This document shows, piece after piece, positions 11,491 through 22,859 of a stretch of DNA of 52,219 nucleotides (position 1 is its first letter; the number at the start of each line of letters is the position of its first letter). The notes beneath the pieces were generated by a model. The model saw only the letters and a list, made by a program, of their open reading frames with translations, made no database searches and had not been told where the DNA came from. The DNA comes from Pelargonium x hortorum (Eukaryota > Streptophyta > Magnoliopsida > Geraniales > Geraniaceae), in NCBI GenBank assembly GCA_036897525.1, contig JAYMTJ010000072.1:1-52219 (forward strand). The letters are read 5' to 3'. Both the position numbers and the translations under genes were made by a program.

Positions 11491-13500
11491 AGAGAGATTT
11501 TTATTAAGGGGAGTTCTAGGATAACAAAAGTCTAAGGTGTCAACTGGGCAGGCTCATTCGGCATGGAAATTGTCTTATAGCGAGAGATTTGGTATTCTTT
11601 ATGGAAATGAATCGAGTTTTGTTGTATGTTCCCTTGTTTCCAATTCTATAAAAGTAGGAGAGTGAGAGGAGTTTGTCTTACATCCCTGGTCTAGTGTAAG
11701 GAGTCCCTATTCTTTTTTTCATTGAAAGCGGGTCTCTAGAATGCCTTTAAACGAACGTAAAGGTCTAAGAGGTGAAAGAAAGTTCCAATTCTAATGTGAG
11801 GGATGAAGTAGGCCAAGCGGATAGAAAGTCACATACATAATAGAGTCAGACCCCTAAGAAAGGCAAAGCCCCGATAGGTCAAGCTCTTAAAACAAGTCGG
11901 TCTATCAAGAACAGTAAACAGAAGAAGATGCAGCTCTTGTTTCTAGGTTTCCTATTTTGTTTTCAGTTTTTATATTATAGTATAAGGGATGTGGGTAGTG
12001 ATAGGTTTTTCAGTAAGCCAGGGGTAACCTGTAGGAAAGGAAGAGATGCAAGTAAAAAAGGAGTCTAGTGTTAGTGTATTCTCTGGTTCAGTCTGTTAAA
12101 GAAACATAGTCAATCTTGAAGGTAAACAATACTAATCAAACAAGAAATGACAAAGCAAAGAAGAAAGACAATGAGTGAATCTATCTAGAACTCAATCACA
12201 AAGAAAAATTCTGAATAGGAGACAATTAAGGCCTCATTTCCTAGGCAAAAAGGGCTCTTACATAGGATAAAAGGTCAACAAATAATGAATGAAATCAGAG
12301 TCACAAAATGAAAATTCTTTATCTACCTTTCCTACTCAGTTTCTTAAACAAAAAAGGTAAATAATGAGAGAGAAAGAAGTAAATAATAGGAATTTACCAA
12401 CTCTTAACCTCTTTTTAACCTATTTATTTGTACATTTAATGCTTTTTCTCTGTCTTTTGTGTACAAAATTGACGGTATATGCTTTTTCGTTCCTTAGTTT
12501 TAGAAATTTCTTAATCTTTTACTTGCTTCTATAAAGAGTTGCCAATAAAACTTGCTGACATTAACACAAATTTTGGACCTAAACTAGAAAATAACTGAGA
12601 CTAGCTTCCCCTGAACATGAGTCTTTGCTTAGAATATATGGGCCGAGTCATTTACCTACTCATTACTTTATTATATCTAAGTTTTTACTAACTTAATTAC
12701 ATATCTTATCCAATTCACAAGCAATGCAACGGTAATACTACATCCTGGTAGATACAAGGTTATAATAGAAAGAATTTAGGACCTCTGTAGTTTTTTCCTT
12801 TTCTATTTTTAATTAAATTAATGCCTTTCTTAGAATGTTGTTTATATCTCTTTTCCAGCCTCCTTTATCTAATCAACTTGTTAAAGCTAAGCAAAAGCTA
12901 AATGAGAAGTATATTCATTAATATAATGAAAGGCGTCACTATTCCTTTTTTGTAAGCTAGAGTCACAGGAATTCAATAACTTTTGTAGCTAATATTTGTA
13001 TTTGGTATTAGATGTCACTTCTTTTGGATCAAGGAAATTGTAATTACAAGTTTTCAAATCTTAACCCTTTTAGGGAGACGCATATATAGGAGCTTAAAGT
13101 AGAAATTGTTTAGTTATTAGAGTCTTTTCCAAGTACAAGTTTTGTACTAAACGGAGATCGAATATTCAGGGTAAAGTCTAAATAAAAAGAAATCTCTAGT
13201 GGTCTTACTCCTAGGCAATATCTAGTCCAGAGTGTCTCAGAATTGTCGGTGGATTTTTGCAAACAAGAAGGATAGGGGTTTTTATGTCCCTTTATAAGTT
13301 TAATAAAAAGGATTCCTAAAGTTCCCTAAAGCAAGTCTCTTTAGCGGGGAATCTGGTATGCTATTTGTAACGATCCCTTTGAATACTGCGTAAGTTTCTG
13401 GCAAGAAATTCAACATTATATTATATGACAAATATTAACACAAAAGAGGTAAATAGAAAACTACTTTTTTACGTGGTAGCTAAACTAGCGATAAAAACTT
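11491..13500. other. non-coding DNA, purine-leaning in its first part
   Basis: From 11491 to about 12120 the G-over-C bias of the R1 block continues, and weak R1-like words recur. From 12120 to 12400 it is A-rich. A perfect TTCATTA/TAATGAA stem lies at 12914-12930. No gene was recognised. Confidence 0.5.
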
Positions 13501-13590
13501 CTAGATAGTATAACTCTGATATTGTTTGGTTTAATACGTATTCCTGTGAGTCTTTTTAGAAAGTTTCTAATATCTAACAGTATCCTTATT
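13501..13590 (+). repeat. R1 fragment
   Basis: This begins CTAGATAGTA, like the start of R1 copy 1 at 10560, and continues with a block matching the GTTTGGTTT-AT--GTATTCCTG part of the family. The end is ill-defined. The support is a short by-eye alignment. Confidence 0.35.
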
Positions 13591-13799
13591 CCTGAAGTTT
13601 AAGTTAAGCTTTAGTTATTAAGGGTATTCCAGTAAAGAGTTGCTTGTTCTTGTTCCCGTGTTCCTCCTTTTTTAACCAACCATTTTCTTTGCTAGAAAAT
13701 CTCGCGAAATGGAGACTTTTGCTTTATAAGTTTATTGGAATTGCTTCGAAAGGGAAAAAATCCATACTGTAATAAGTTATACATATCGTAAAGGAATCA

Positions 13800-13880
13800 T
13801 AGAGTACTCTTTTGCTAAATAGAAGAAGTTTCCACGTTCTAGGTTCGAATCCCACTAACCTAGCGTAAAATGCGGCACTT
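13800..13880 (+). pseudogene. tRNA-Ser (GCU)-like remnant
   Basis: This holds a TTTTGCTAAA block, as in the anticodon loop of trnS-GCU. About 20 bases of possible variable-arm DNA follow, then CTAGGTTCGAATCCCAC, whose TTCGAAT loop is typical of a T arm. The T stem pairs only partly, the anticodon stem is poor, and no acceptor stem can be drawn. It is a plausible dead class II tRNA, but the support is two short blocks only. Confidence 0.28.
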
Positions 13881-16800
13881 TTCCCGGGCTTTTTTCTTTA
13901 CACACCCACCCTTGTTATTAATAGACTCCTGAACTCATATATATAAAACTTCCCCAGTATAATCAATAAGTTGACACCTCCATTTTAGAAAAAGTATATC
14001 TTAACAAAACTAGAGAATTTCAATAAAACTTAACTTCTTTCCATTCATATACTACAAACTGGATAAGATTATTTATTAACAGCTTCAATTTCTTAGAACT
14101 CTAATTTGGGAATGGGAATAAGACACTACTATATATACTGATATACCTAGACCCCACGAATACTACAGAAACTGGCTTTGAATCTTTCTCCTATTTTTGG
14201 GTATTTTAGGGCCTATAATAACTCCCGCTTTCCAAAAAAGTCAAGTCTTCCCTCTAGATCTAGAATAGAATCGGACTGCTTAGTTTACTTTACCCTGTTA
14301 AAATAAAAGCTGTTACTACTTATCGGCAAGATTGACTTTTAAGACTCGAAAATACGGGAATATCCATAAATTGAGAATTCAAGGAAGCTCAAGCAATCCG
14401 TTTAGGCTACTTTGTCTTAGAGTTGGCGCAAACTCTGTGAAAGGGTTTCTAATCAGTCCTGACTCGTACAGTTTTTAGTTGAAATTCTCTAAAAAACCTT
14501 ATACTTTATTAAGTATGAAATAAGGTGCGCAACTGCTGGTGGCTATAAGGGTTTTTTCCTAGGGTTTAATTGGATACTCATAAGAAAAGAGAGGTGCTAT
14601 TTCCTTGTGCATGCGCCTAACTGAATTACTTAGTTAACTGGGTCAATGGGAAAGGCTTTAACTTCTTTTTATTATCTTATTTCTGGGTGTTAAGCTTAAT
14701 AAAAGCAAGGGATTCTAAAACACGTAGTAAATATTGGTTCTAAAAGTCTAGAACGTATATACTAGGACCCCCTCTTTTTTCTTCCTCTAGATAGTAACTT
14801 TAGCTTTGTTTGGTTTCATCTGCATTCCTTATTATTTAAGTTTTCTGAGCAAGGTATTTTCAGAGTAAAGTGAAGAATTACTAAATATTCGAGCACAAGA
14901 GAGGTCTTATTAGCACTTTTTTATGAGGACTTCCTAACTCGTCAATTCTTTTATTAAGACTCAAAAATTCTACTTTAACCTCCTGTAATTGTAATACTGC
15001 TAATAAAGCTAAGGTTTACTACAAAAGGAAAGTTAAGACTTCCAAACTTGTAATATCAAACCCTTTCTAGACTACACAACTCAAAATCCGAGCCTTACCT
15101 TATTTCTCCCTACTCCTAACTTGTTTTACTCTCCTAGCTTTGACCCAAAAACTTGACTCTACACTCCTAAAGTGGAAATACAACTCTTACTAGAATGCTC
15201 CGGTGAAGCCCTTCCCATTTATTCCCTAAAAAAACAGCCTATACAGGGAAACCCTAGACTATCTACTTAGAAAACCCTTGTTTAGACTAGACCCTTAAAT
15301 GCCTAAAATGGAAACTGCTTACTGACTCACCCCACCATTGGCTTCTTATTATTACCTGCTTTTGTAGCTTTCTTAATCTGAATACCCAGACCTATCTAAG
15401 TCTTTGTAGCTAGACTCTCAATTACACTATTAACTAAATACCTCTGTAAAAGCTAAAGAAATGAAAAGCTCACTACTTTAACGGAACTGAAACTTGGTTT
15501 TTAATCTTACGTATGTTTTATTGTATTGGGTTTTAGTAAGAGCTAGATTCCGGATCTCTCTTGTATCTTAATAGCTATTTCTTACGAGCCTTGGTAGCTT
15601 TATTAGTCTTTCCTTTATTTAGAGCTATACCTTTCACGATACCTAAACTCTCTATCAGCAGTATCCTAGGAGATGTACTCTTATTCTGTATCCTGACAGC
15701 TTTCTTACTCTTGATCTTAGTCTTAGCCTGTTTCGTATAACCTATATAACTCTCTACTTAGCTACAACCAGCTTTCTTAGCCATACCTATCCTTTACTTT
15801 TGTTAAATCAGATACTGCAAAACTTTTCCTACTAGAATTCTTAGCTATATGCTACATTCATTTCTATCTCGTTTTGTAGACTTTATAGAGCTTAATTCTA
15901 GTTAGTTTTTTTCTAGAAGAAGGGACAATATAGTAAACCCGTGTAGGCTTTGTATAAACAAAAGTAATTGACTTCTTTTTAGTATTAGCTGGGCTGCCTT
16001 TAGGAAACTCGTCGGAATCCGAAGTGTTTTTTTATCGCTAAAGTATGTCTTAGATTTCTTGTTTTTACTACACACTTTAAGTTAAGAGGTTCCCCCTTTA
16101 ATTCAATATTCGAAGTCAAATAATTCATCTTGGTTTCACAGGAACTGATATCGAAGTCCTGTGTAGAATTTTTTTTAGACGGCGTATAGCATAGGTATCA
16201 AATATCTTTAGATAAAAAAACGCCCTGTGTAGTATGTATAAGTGTAACTAGGCCTTATCGATCATTAAGGTAATGAATGAGTCTTGATTTTAGGTAAAAG
16301 AATTACCTGTCAAACTTTTCGATTTAGATAAATATTAGGAGTAAATATAGCAAATTCATAAGATATGAAAAATCGCAGTAAACTAGAGTAAACGAAATTA
16401 TATAACTTTCCCGAGGATTAAAGGGAAATGGAAGTCAAATCATAAGTATATTACGAGGGGTTTACGGCAGCACTAGTTAATTACACAGGATGTCAGTCAA
16501 AGGTAGGCCCCTAAAAAGAAATTAACGAATCCATGCTAAAGATTTAGTTTATTGATATTTTGTTTAAGGGAAGGGGTTCCTGGCCTGGGCTTATAATTCT
16601 AAGGGGATTGGACTAACAAAAGAACAAAAGAAGTTCTCAATTAAGTGAGTTAAAGGAGAGGCTAGCCCAAGTCAAAGTTAGAGCACTTTGTTTTTACAAT
16701 GAAATACACTTATTCTTCCTAATTTTATTTTAACAAATCTCAAACTCTTTAGACTCATTGGGATTGACGGGATAGTTTCGGTCCTATTGCACTCTATCTT

Positions 16801-17447
16801 ATCGTGGTCTTAGGGGAATACCCGGTATTTAGCTTACTAGACAATAAAAAAACATCCCGGATCAAGACAAAGTCTAAAATGAGTTTCTTTGTAACATAAT
16901 ATCTTATAGAATCTTTTACGGATCGGCTTCTATCAAATGAAATAATGAAAACAAAAGCAGCAAAAAAATGCCTATATCACGATACGACCTACCATTTCTG
17001 GCTCACCAAAAACTGAGTAATTAATCTTGAGGATAACAAACCAAATGAAATGAAAGAAGTTAGCTCCAACACAACAAAGGACTCTTAGATACGGGCTAAT
17101 TTTGCATGCCGAACTTCTAGTTTTTTACATATTACATATTTATTGAGTATACTGGCTTCTGTGTTTGCCCTCGGCGCGTATACAACTCATCGAGGAGTCT
17201 GAATTCTTAATACTGGGAAATAGAAGTCAAAATTAAGGATTTCATTTAGTCAAGAGTAGGAGTAGTAATACCCTTGAAAGAAGCCTTGTCAAATTTCAAT
17301 TTGAATCATAAATACCTTTTTTCTTAGTTGACGTATTAGTAAACTTTGTTTTATAAAAAGGGAGAGGTACCCCAGGTATACTGGATATACAGGAAGAGAG
17401 CTTACTGAAATTGAGAAGGGAACTCCTTCTAGAAAGCTTAGTTAGGA
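13881..17447. other. non-coding DNA with a C-over-G tract
   Basis: About 15060-15900 has clear C excess on this strand (15 C to 7 G in 15121-15180) and repeats words such as CTGTATC and GCTTTCTTA that also occur at 19.6, 23.2, 30.3 and 31.4 kb. A CACAGGA/TCCTGTG stem lies at 16137-16163, and its CCTGTGTAG recurs about 65 bp later. The R1 fragment at 14787 also lies here. No gene was recognised. Confidence 0.5.
14787..14880 (+). repeat. R1 fragment
   Basis: This shares the 12-base start CTAGATAGTAAC exactly with R1 copy 1 (10560-10571), then TTTGGTTTCATCTGCATTCC, which matches the GGTTTGATCTGTATTCC block of copy 2. Similarity fades after about 60 bp. Confidence 0.4.
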
Positions 17448-17891
17448 CTACCCAGGAATGTGTGTTGAAAGCTGAAAGTATAGCAGTCCTCTCTTCTTCT
17501 TAGCCGGTAAAAGAAATCTTAAGAAAAGAGCCTCCATAAAGTCTGAGTGTTTTAGGCGTAGCAACCCTTTTGGATCGAGATCGGCAAGGATACTAACATG
17601 TGCGCTTACTGTCAAAAAGCTCCAATGAGCGTGTGTAACAGATAGTTTAATCACGCTATCCTGTCGTAAAACATTGATACTTTCGAAATATCCCACAAAG
17701 GGAATCAAATTTATATAAGTTCTGGTTATAACCATATTTTGGTTAGTACTCCTTTTCTTTAATAAGTCAAGTCTTCTCCTGGATAAGGTCAAATTGTACT
17801 TCCCCGAGCCGCCTATTTTATTATTACCCAGGATATAGTAGAATATACATGCCATATCCTTGTGTAGGTGAGAAACCTCTGGAAACCGCAC
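17448..17891 (-). CDS. hypothetical open frame, longest in the window
   Basis: This frame has 147 codons from a GTG, or 135 from the first ATG (plus-strand 17853-17855). The predicted product is basic, with a Lys/Arg-rich part near residues 38-48 and another near 130-135, and no clear signal or membrane segment. I recognise no domain. With about 7 % stop codons per position at this base composition, a frame this long is expected roughly 0.1-0.3 times in the window, so chance is quite possible. An opposing 61-codon frame starts at 17849 and runs to 18034, overlapping its 5' end. No ribosome-binding or promoter signal supports it. Confidence 0.22.
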   Translation of the reverse strand: MRFPEVSHLHKDMACIFYYILGNNKIGGSGKYNLTLSRRRLDLLKKRSTNQNMVITRTYINLIPFVGYFESINVLRQDSVIKLSVTHAHWSFLTVSAHVSILADLDPKGLLRLKHSDFMEALFLRFLLPAKKKRGLLYFQLSTHIPG

Positions 17892-18034
17892 TCAAAAAAG
17901 GAGAGTATACAATACAATTGCAAGTCGTTGGTAAATATTGGAGTTGCAAGACTCTAGCTAGGGATGCTAATATAAATTACGTAAATTTAAATAGATTCAT
18001 CTTTCTCCGGATTCAACATAAAGGATTACTTTAG
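17849..18034 (+). CDS. hypothetical small open frame
   Basis: An ATG-started 61-codon frame that overlaps the start of the minus-strand frame head to head. The product (begins MPYPCVGEKP) is not recognised. Frames of this size occur by chance many times here. It is noted because 17.45-18.03 kb is the only place where two ATG-containing frames of fair length meet. Confidence 0.1.
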   Translation: MPYPCVGEKPLETALKKGEYTIQLQVVGKYWSCKTLARDANINYVNLNRFIFLRIQHKGLL

Positions 18035-18410
18035 TCAAGATATTTTTAAGTATATGGCAGTAAAGCACCTTAAAAAAATAGGCATTAAAGGTTCGAACCC
18101 CTTTTTAGCGAAAAGTAGAGTCATAGGGTTTTTTCAAGAGGGTTCCTATTTGTATATTAACAAGTCTGAAGGGGGGGTCTCCTAGTTAAAAAGGGCTTTG
18201 AGAAAGAAGAACGTATCTAAGGGTTCCGCTATTATATAAGATATAGTTTGGAAGCAAGTCAAAAAGAAGTCGGTTTAAGTAAGCAATTACCAGGTACAAA
18301 AAATTCTTAGGGGGGGTTCAGATCTAACTAAGTTATGGAAGAAAAGCATAGAAAATAGATCCTCTCAAAGCCTAAAAGTAGAATTACAGGGCACCTAAAG
18401 GAGTAGTTAT

Positions 18411-18520
18411 AAAGAAAGCGTTTGTGCATCCTTTGGTATTGTCTGTATTCCATATTCTTTCAGTTTTTTGAAAGTATTAACTTAAAGGTTATAGTCTTCT
18501 AGTCTGGAAATAGAAGGTAG
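18411..18520 (+). repeat. R1 fragment (start of the 18.4-20.5 kb repeat block)
   Basis: This contains AGCGTTTGTG and CTGTATTCCATATTC, matching the 22.87 kb copy most closely (AGCGTTTGTGG and TTGTATTCCATAAT at the same spacing). It opens a G-over-C block that continues into the R2 copies. Confidence 0.4.
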
Positions 18521-19030
18521 TGGCATTTCAGTAAGAGTCCATTTTCCGGGTTATTCTTAAAGGTAAGCCTTAAATCTCTGAAATCGCAGATAAGAGTCTG
18601 GAAGAAAGTAGTAAGCAATTTCTGGAATATCGAATAAAAAGGATTTTTAAAGAGTAGTCAGGTTCTCTACCCTAGCGAGTTAGCAAAAGAAGTAATTGAT
18701 ATAAAAAGTTTCCTTTATTTTGAATGAAAAATCACTGAGATTATATCTACTTTATTTCAGTTATAGTTATATAAGAAGGACTTTCTTTTGGTAGGTGAAT
18801 GAATGATAGAGTTCTTATTGAGAGGCACAGTTAGAGCATCTACACTGGGAAGCGGTGCGCGCGGGTTCAAATACCACAAGTTAGGGTTCTTAGGAGTTAT
18901 AGCTTAAGAGGGACCCTTGCTTGTTGTAGGTTATAGAGTTATATAAGAGAGTATACTAGCTAGTTAGGTATAGCCAATAGGTAATAGATATATATGGGTT
19001 TTTATTATAACAGTTAGTTTCTTTTATTAG

Positions 19031-19330
19031 CTCTAGGCATATTCCTCAATGTACTTATGAACTTATCAAGAGGGAGGACTGGAACTTAGTTTGTGTAGGA
19101 TAGTCTAAAACCTTACTGACTGTAGTGTAACGGAGGAAGGTTTATGCAGAATAGTTTCTTGAGTATTATGTTCTTATTCGGCAAAGGAGTAGCAAGAGTA
19201 GAAGCTGTCACTTTCTTTCTTTCTTATTGTTAGGATTTCATGTTGCAGCTAATGTCTTAGGATTCTTCTTATAGTTTAGTTGTAGCTATTTTAATTATTA
19301 TCTATTATATATAGTCTTGTTACTAGAGTG
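19031..19330 (+). repeat. R2 repeat, copy 1
   Basis: The order is TCTAGGCATATTCCTCAATG (19032 on), then TACTGACTGTAG and CGGAGGAAGGTTTATGCA (19114-19148). The tail is GCAGCTAATGTCTTAGG, a TTCTTATAG block, and an AT-rich end near 19300-19320. Copy 2 at 19.95-20.06 kb has the first two blocks in the same order; copy 3 at 23.3-23.99 kb has the second, the tail and the AT-rich end. Divergence is high, with indels. No open frame runs through. Confidence 0.42.
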
Positions 19331-19589
19331 TAATGTAAGAGGTATAGAGATTTTTTGGGGTTGAAGGGCTATCGCACCTCAATGTCTTCCGTTTTTATCG
19401 TTATAGAGGGTACAAACTGAATACGAATATGATAGTGTCTCTGTTACCGAGTAAACTCTAGTTTGGGAGGTTAGGGTTCTAGGTAATTCTAGATAGGAAA
19501 GGAGTACACACGTACAACTGAAAACTGATTCGGACCTAACTGAGTTACTCTTAATTGCCTATTAGTCTTCATACTCTAACCCACCTATA

Positions 19590-20460
19590 AACCTGTATCT
19601 TACTTGTTTTATTAGGGGCTTTAGTTTTCTTATTACTTGTAGCTATAACTTTCTTCTTCTTTTTCTGTATCCGGATTTTCTTCTTATTAGTAGACGGAGG
19701 AGTACCTGGAAACTAGACTCTTAAGGGGCAGTAGTCAGTCCCTTAAGGTAACCGGGTCTATAGGTAGATAAGCTAGTAAGGGAGTTCCTTTTGCAGTTCT
19801 AGTAGGTGTCTTCTCTTGTTTGTATTACTCTTCTTCTTCAGTTTAGTTAAGGGGTTATATGAGTCTACTCTACCGGGCACTTAGATTAGAGTAGGTATAA
19901 GGTAGACGATTAGGTAACTTATTAGCTGCTTTTGTTTTTATATGAGTTCTAGGTATACCCCTCAATGTCTTACTTGTTTATCAGTAGTGAGGGATATAGC
20001 CTAGTAGGAATAGGAAGTAATCTCTCTTACCGACTGCAGCGATAGCGGAGGTTTATGTATAGGAATAGTAGTTTCTAGGTAGCACATGAGATAGCACCAA
20101 CAATTGCTGCTCCTTCTTTTTTCTTTTCATGAATTGTTTTCTTTGACTTTATATACTTTCTATTTGTTTCAGTGTTTTCTTTTTAGTTTTTCTTTCTATA
20201 TTCTTCTTCTTTGCTTTTGTATTCCTTGTATTGTATTAGGAGTTATAGGAGGAACTGGAGAAGTAGAGAGTGATAGCTAACTAGCTTATAGGGTAACCAG
20301 TATGGGAAATGGAGTTTCATTATAGAGTCCTAGATTCCTAATAGGTAAGGTACCTCGATTATGTGTAATAGTAGATAGTACATACATACATATGGGTATA
20401 TAGAAGGCGTACACAAAAAGACTTCCGTATGGGGGTGCTGGAGACTTTCCTAGGTTGAAA
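19590..20460 (+). repeat. R2 repeat, copy 2
   Basis: This carries a 22-nt stretch at 19641-19662 identical to 23239-23260 in copy 3. It also has TTCTAGGTATACCCCTCAAT (19947 on), TACCGACTGCAGCGATAGCGG (20028 on; the first 20 bases define the motif), and TTCCGTATGGG (20423-20433), followed by a TTTCCTAGG block. The last two pieces recur at 23990-24000 and about 24100. A 130-bp T-rich tract (about 20105-20230) lies between motifs. A strong hairpin sits at 19719-19748. Confidence 0.5.
19719..19748. other. 10-11 bp hairpin inside R2 copy 2
   Basis: CTTAAGGGGC (19720-19729) pairs with GTCCCTTAAG (19738-19747) with one G-T wobble and an eight-base loop AGTAGTCA. A T-G pair extends it to 11 pairs. 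AGAC and GTCT a few bases outside can add four more. It is among the better stems in the window. Its position inside a repeat copy suggests checking the other copies for a matching structure. Confidence 0.65.
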
Positions 20461-20480
20461 GTTTACCAAGAGTGATACCC

Positions 20481-22859
20481 TTTTTTAAAAGTAAAGCTAG
20501 ATAAAAAAAAGATGCATTAGTAACTGCTTGGTTTTTGTTGAATGTGCAGTGCGGGAGCCTTTCTTTATTTAATCCTCGGAAACGATTATTGGAGCCTTTT
20601 AAAATCTTTGGAAAAAGCCGCCTTAACTGGAGTCGCGCAAATCTAGAAATCTTAGGACTTAAAACTCTAAGGGTTTCCTTAATTATGAGTGGAGTTTTCC
20701 TAGTGCTACAGGAGTCTCTTAATTAAGAAGTTCAAATAATGAAACAAGTGTAGACAAGATTTTCTATTCTTTAAGAGCTGCTAAGCCAATTCAGTTTAGT
20801 ACGGAGTCCTCTTTCTCGTCCATTTATTATGGAATTCCCTATTTATTACTATGTGATAAACTTAAAAAATTATCTTACACAGCCACCGATCTTGAGATTC
20901 TTCTTTATCGGAACTTAGAATACAGACTGAAATTGGACCCTTATGGTGATATTACTTTATTTCCTTACGAATAGCGCTTAATCCTTTAATCCTGTTGGCT
21001 GAGCTCTCTTTGACACCGGAGTATCACACTTAACTTCAAAGAAAGGACTTTAGGTCTTTATATTACGAGTTTTTTTAGGTTAAAGTCAAACTCTCCTTGT
21101 GTACATGGGTTGGGTATACCCGCTCAGTTTCTGTTACATAAAATAAAATAAATAAGTTAAGCTCTTAGTTTTAGATCCTAACTAAGGAAGTTGTCCTCAT
21201 TCATAGTTAAATAGTTCTGGTATACTAGATAAATCATATATGATACCGCTAGCGTCTTTCTCTAGTCAGTCTTTCCTATCTATAAAAGAATTCGTGAAAC
21301 CCTTGTGGTGGCTTTGTCATCGACTAATCAAAACGGCATAGTACTGTGCACGAAGTATAAAACAGGGTAAAATGTAAGGTATTAAGTAAGGCTCAAGAAG
21401 CTCTTTTCAATTTCCGTTCAAAAAGACATGTATAGGGTTTGGGTTGCAGAGGGGTTATTGGACTTTTAAAATCTTTTTTTTAGAGTTTCTTTTTAATTGC
21501 GGATCTGCGCTTAATATTAAGTAAGGAGAACTCAAATACACCTTTTGTGGAAGTTTGTTGACTAAAAGTTATTTGGCATTCGTAAAATAAAATAGAAAAA
21601 GGCTCCTTTAAGAAAAGACTCGAGTGGAATTCACATGGTTTACGCTTCCCTTTTTTGATCCTATTCCAAAAATCTCGTCAATTAGATAGAATCACATATA
21701 AAAGACTCTAATCCTTAATTAATATAGAAAACTTATCTACGCATTCGAAATTGAAAACAGGTTTTTACTCTAGTGCTGGGCTATCCTAGGTCATTTTTAT
21801 CTAATACGGATTAGCATATCCCGGTATTATAACTATAGGATTTTGACAAAATTGATACTAAATTGCGTATGCCTTAGAAACAAGTCAAGCTCCAAGCTGT
21901 TTGCTTCGAATGATAGCTAGAAGAACTCCTGCTACTAGAGTCTTATACCTGAAAAAGTTGTTTTTAATTTAAAGTACAATAAGGTATAGAATTAATTGTA
22001 GGGGCCCCTTTTGAATCCTAGTGGACTAAAAAGACCTCTATTTGACCCTTTTATCGACGATTTCTAGTTAGAATGTTTCCTGGGCTCAGATCTTATAGTT
22101 TATCTCCCTTTAGCTTTTCCAGGGTTTTCTATTTCTATTTTGATAAATCTTCTTATTTATTTCAGAAGAGAGAGGGGATTCTAGACCTCTAATTGCTTAA
22201 GATTCTCTTAAAGGAAGATGTGTAAACGAATTTCAGGGTGTGAGGTCTTAAAAAGGTTACTCTAGTACTGAATCTTTTTCATTTAGGTTGGAATCTGTTT
22301 CAGTTCTATTCACTAAACCAGCCACTTAAAAAGCACTAATTCCAGTCCAAAAGTCAGCTTTGGTGTTTAGAGGGTGCGCCTCTTATTCTTATAACATAGA
22401 AGTTTATTTGAATTTCTAGTAATAAATAATAAAGAGCCCCATCAATTTTTCTACTCTATTTAAGTCATTTCTTTCACGGAAATTTATAGGATTAAAATAG
22501 AATACCCTATTTAATTTAGCACTTGTGATTTTATAATACCTATATACCATAGATTCAAACTCCTGCTAAAAATAAGTTTTTATTTTTCTTTAGTAAGTGC
22601 CTTAACTATTAACTACTCCTTCTCATGCATACAAGTTGAACTCTAAATAGGTCGAATAAACCCAGGTTACTAAGCGCCTAAGATATTCTAGTTATAACTT
22701 GTTCTATTGAATCCCCAGTTAGCTTTTACTTACAGGAATTTCATTGATTTAAAGAGCTGCCCTTATATTTATCTATCGGTTTCTGATTAGGGATTCCTTT
22801 ATATTCCACTTCACTTAATGGCGGGATTTACAAAAAAAAATCTAAATAAGGATACTCGA
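20481..22859. other. AT-rich non-coding DNA between repeat blocks
   Basis: No gene was recognised. It holds the hairpin at 21802-21829 and the palindrome AGGGGCCCCT near 22002. Base bias is more even than in the flanking repeat blocks. Confidence 0.55.
21802..21829. other. hairpin, 6+4 pairs
   Basis: TAATAC (21802-21807) pairs with GTATTA (21824-21829), then GGAT (21808-21811) with ATCC (21818-21821) across a two-base bulge. The loop is TAGCAT. It could be chance. Confidence 0.4.

Noticed and set aside
18045-18115. TTCGAAC motif with AAAGG/CCCTT flanks resembling a T arm
   Set aside because: No anticodon arm or D arm can be drawn; a long A run occupies the middle.
18841-18880. GCGCGGGTTCAAATACC, like a tRNA T-arm start
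   Set aside because: The stem does not close and nothing upstream looks like a tRNA.
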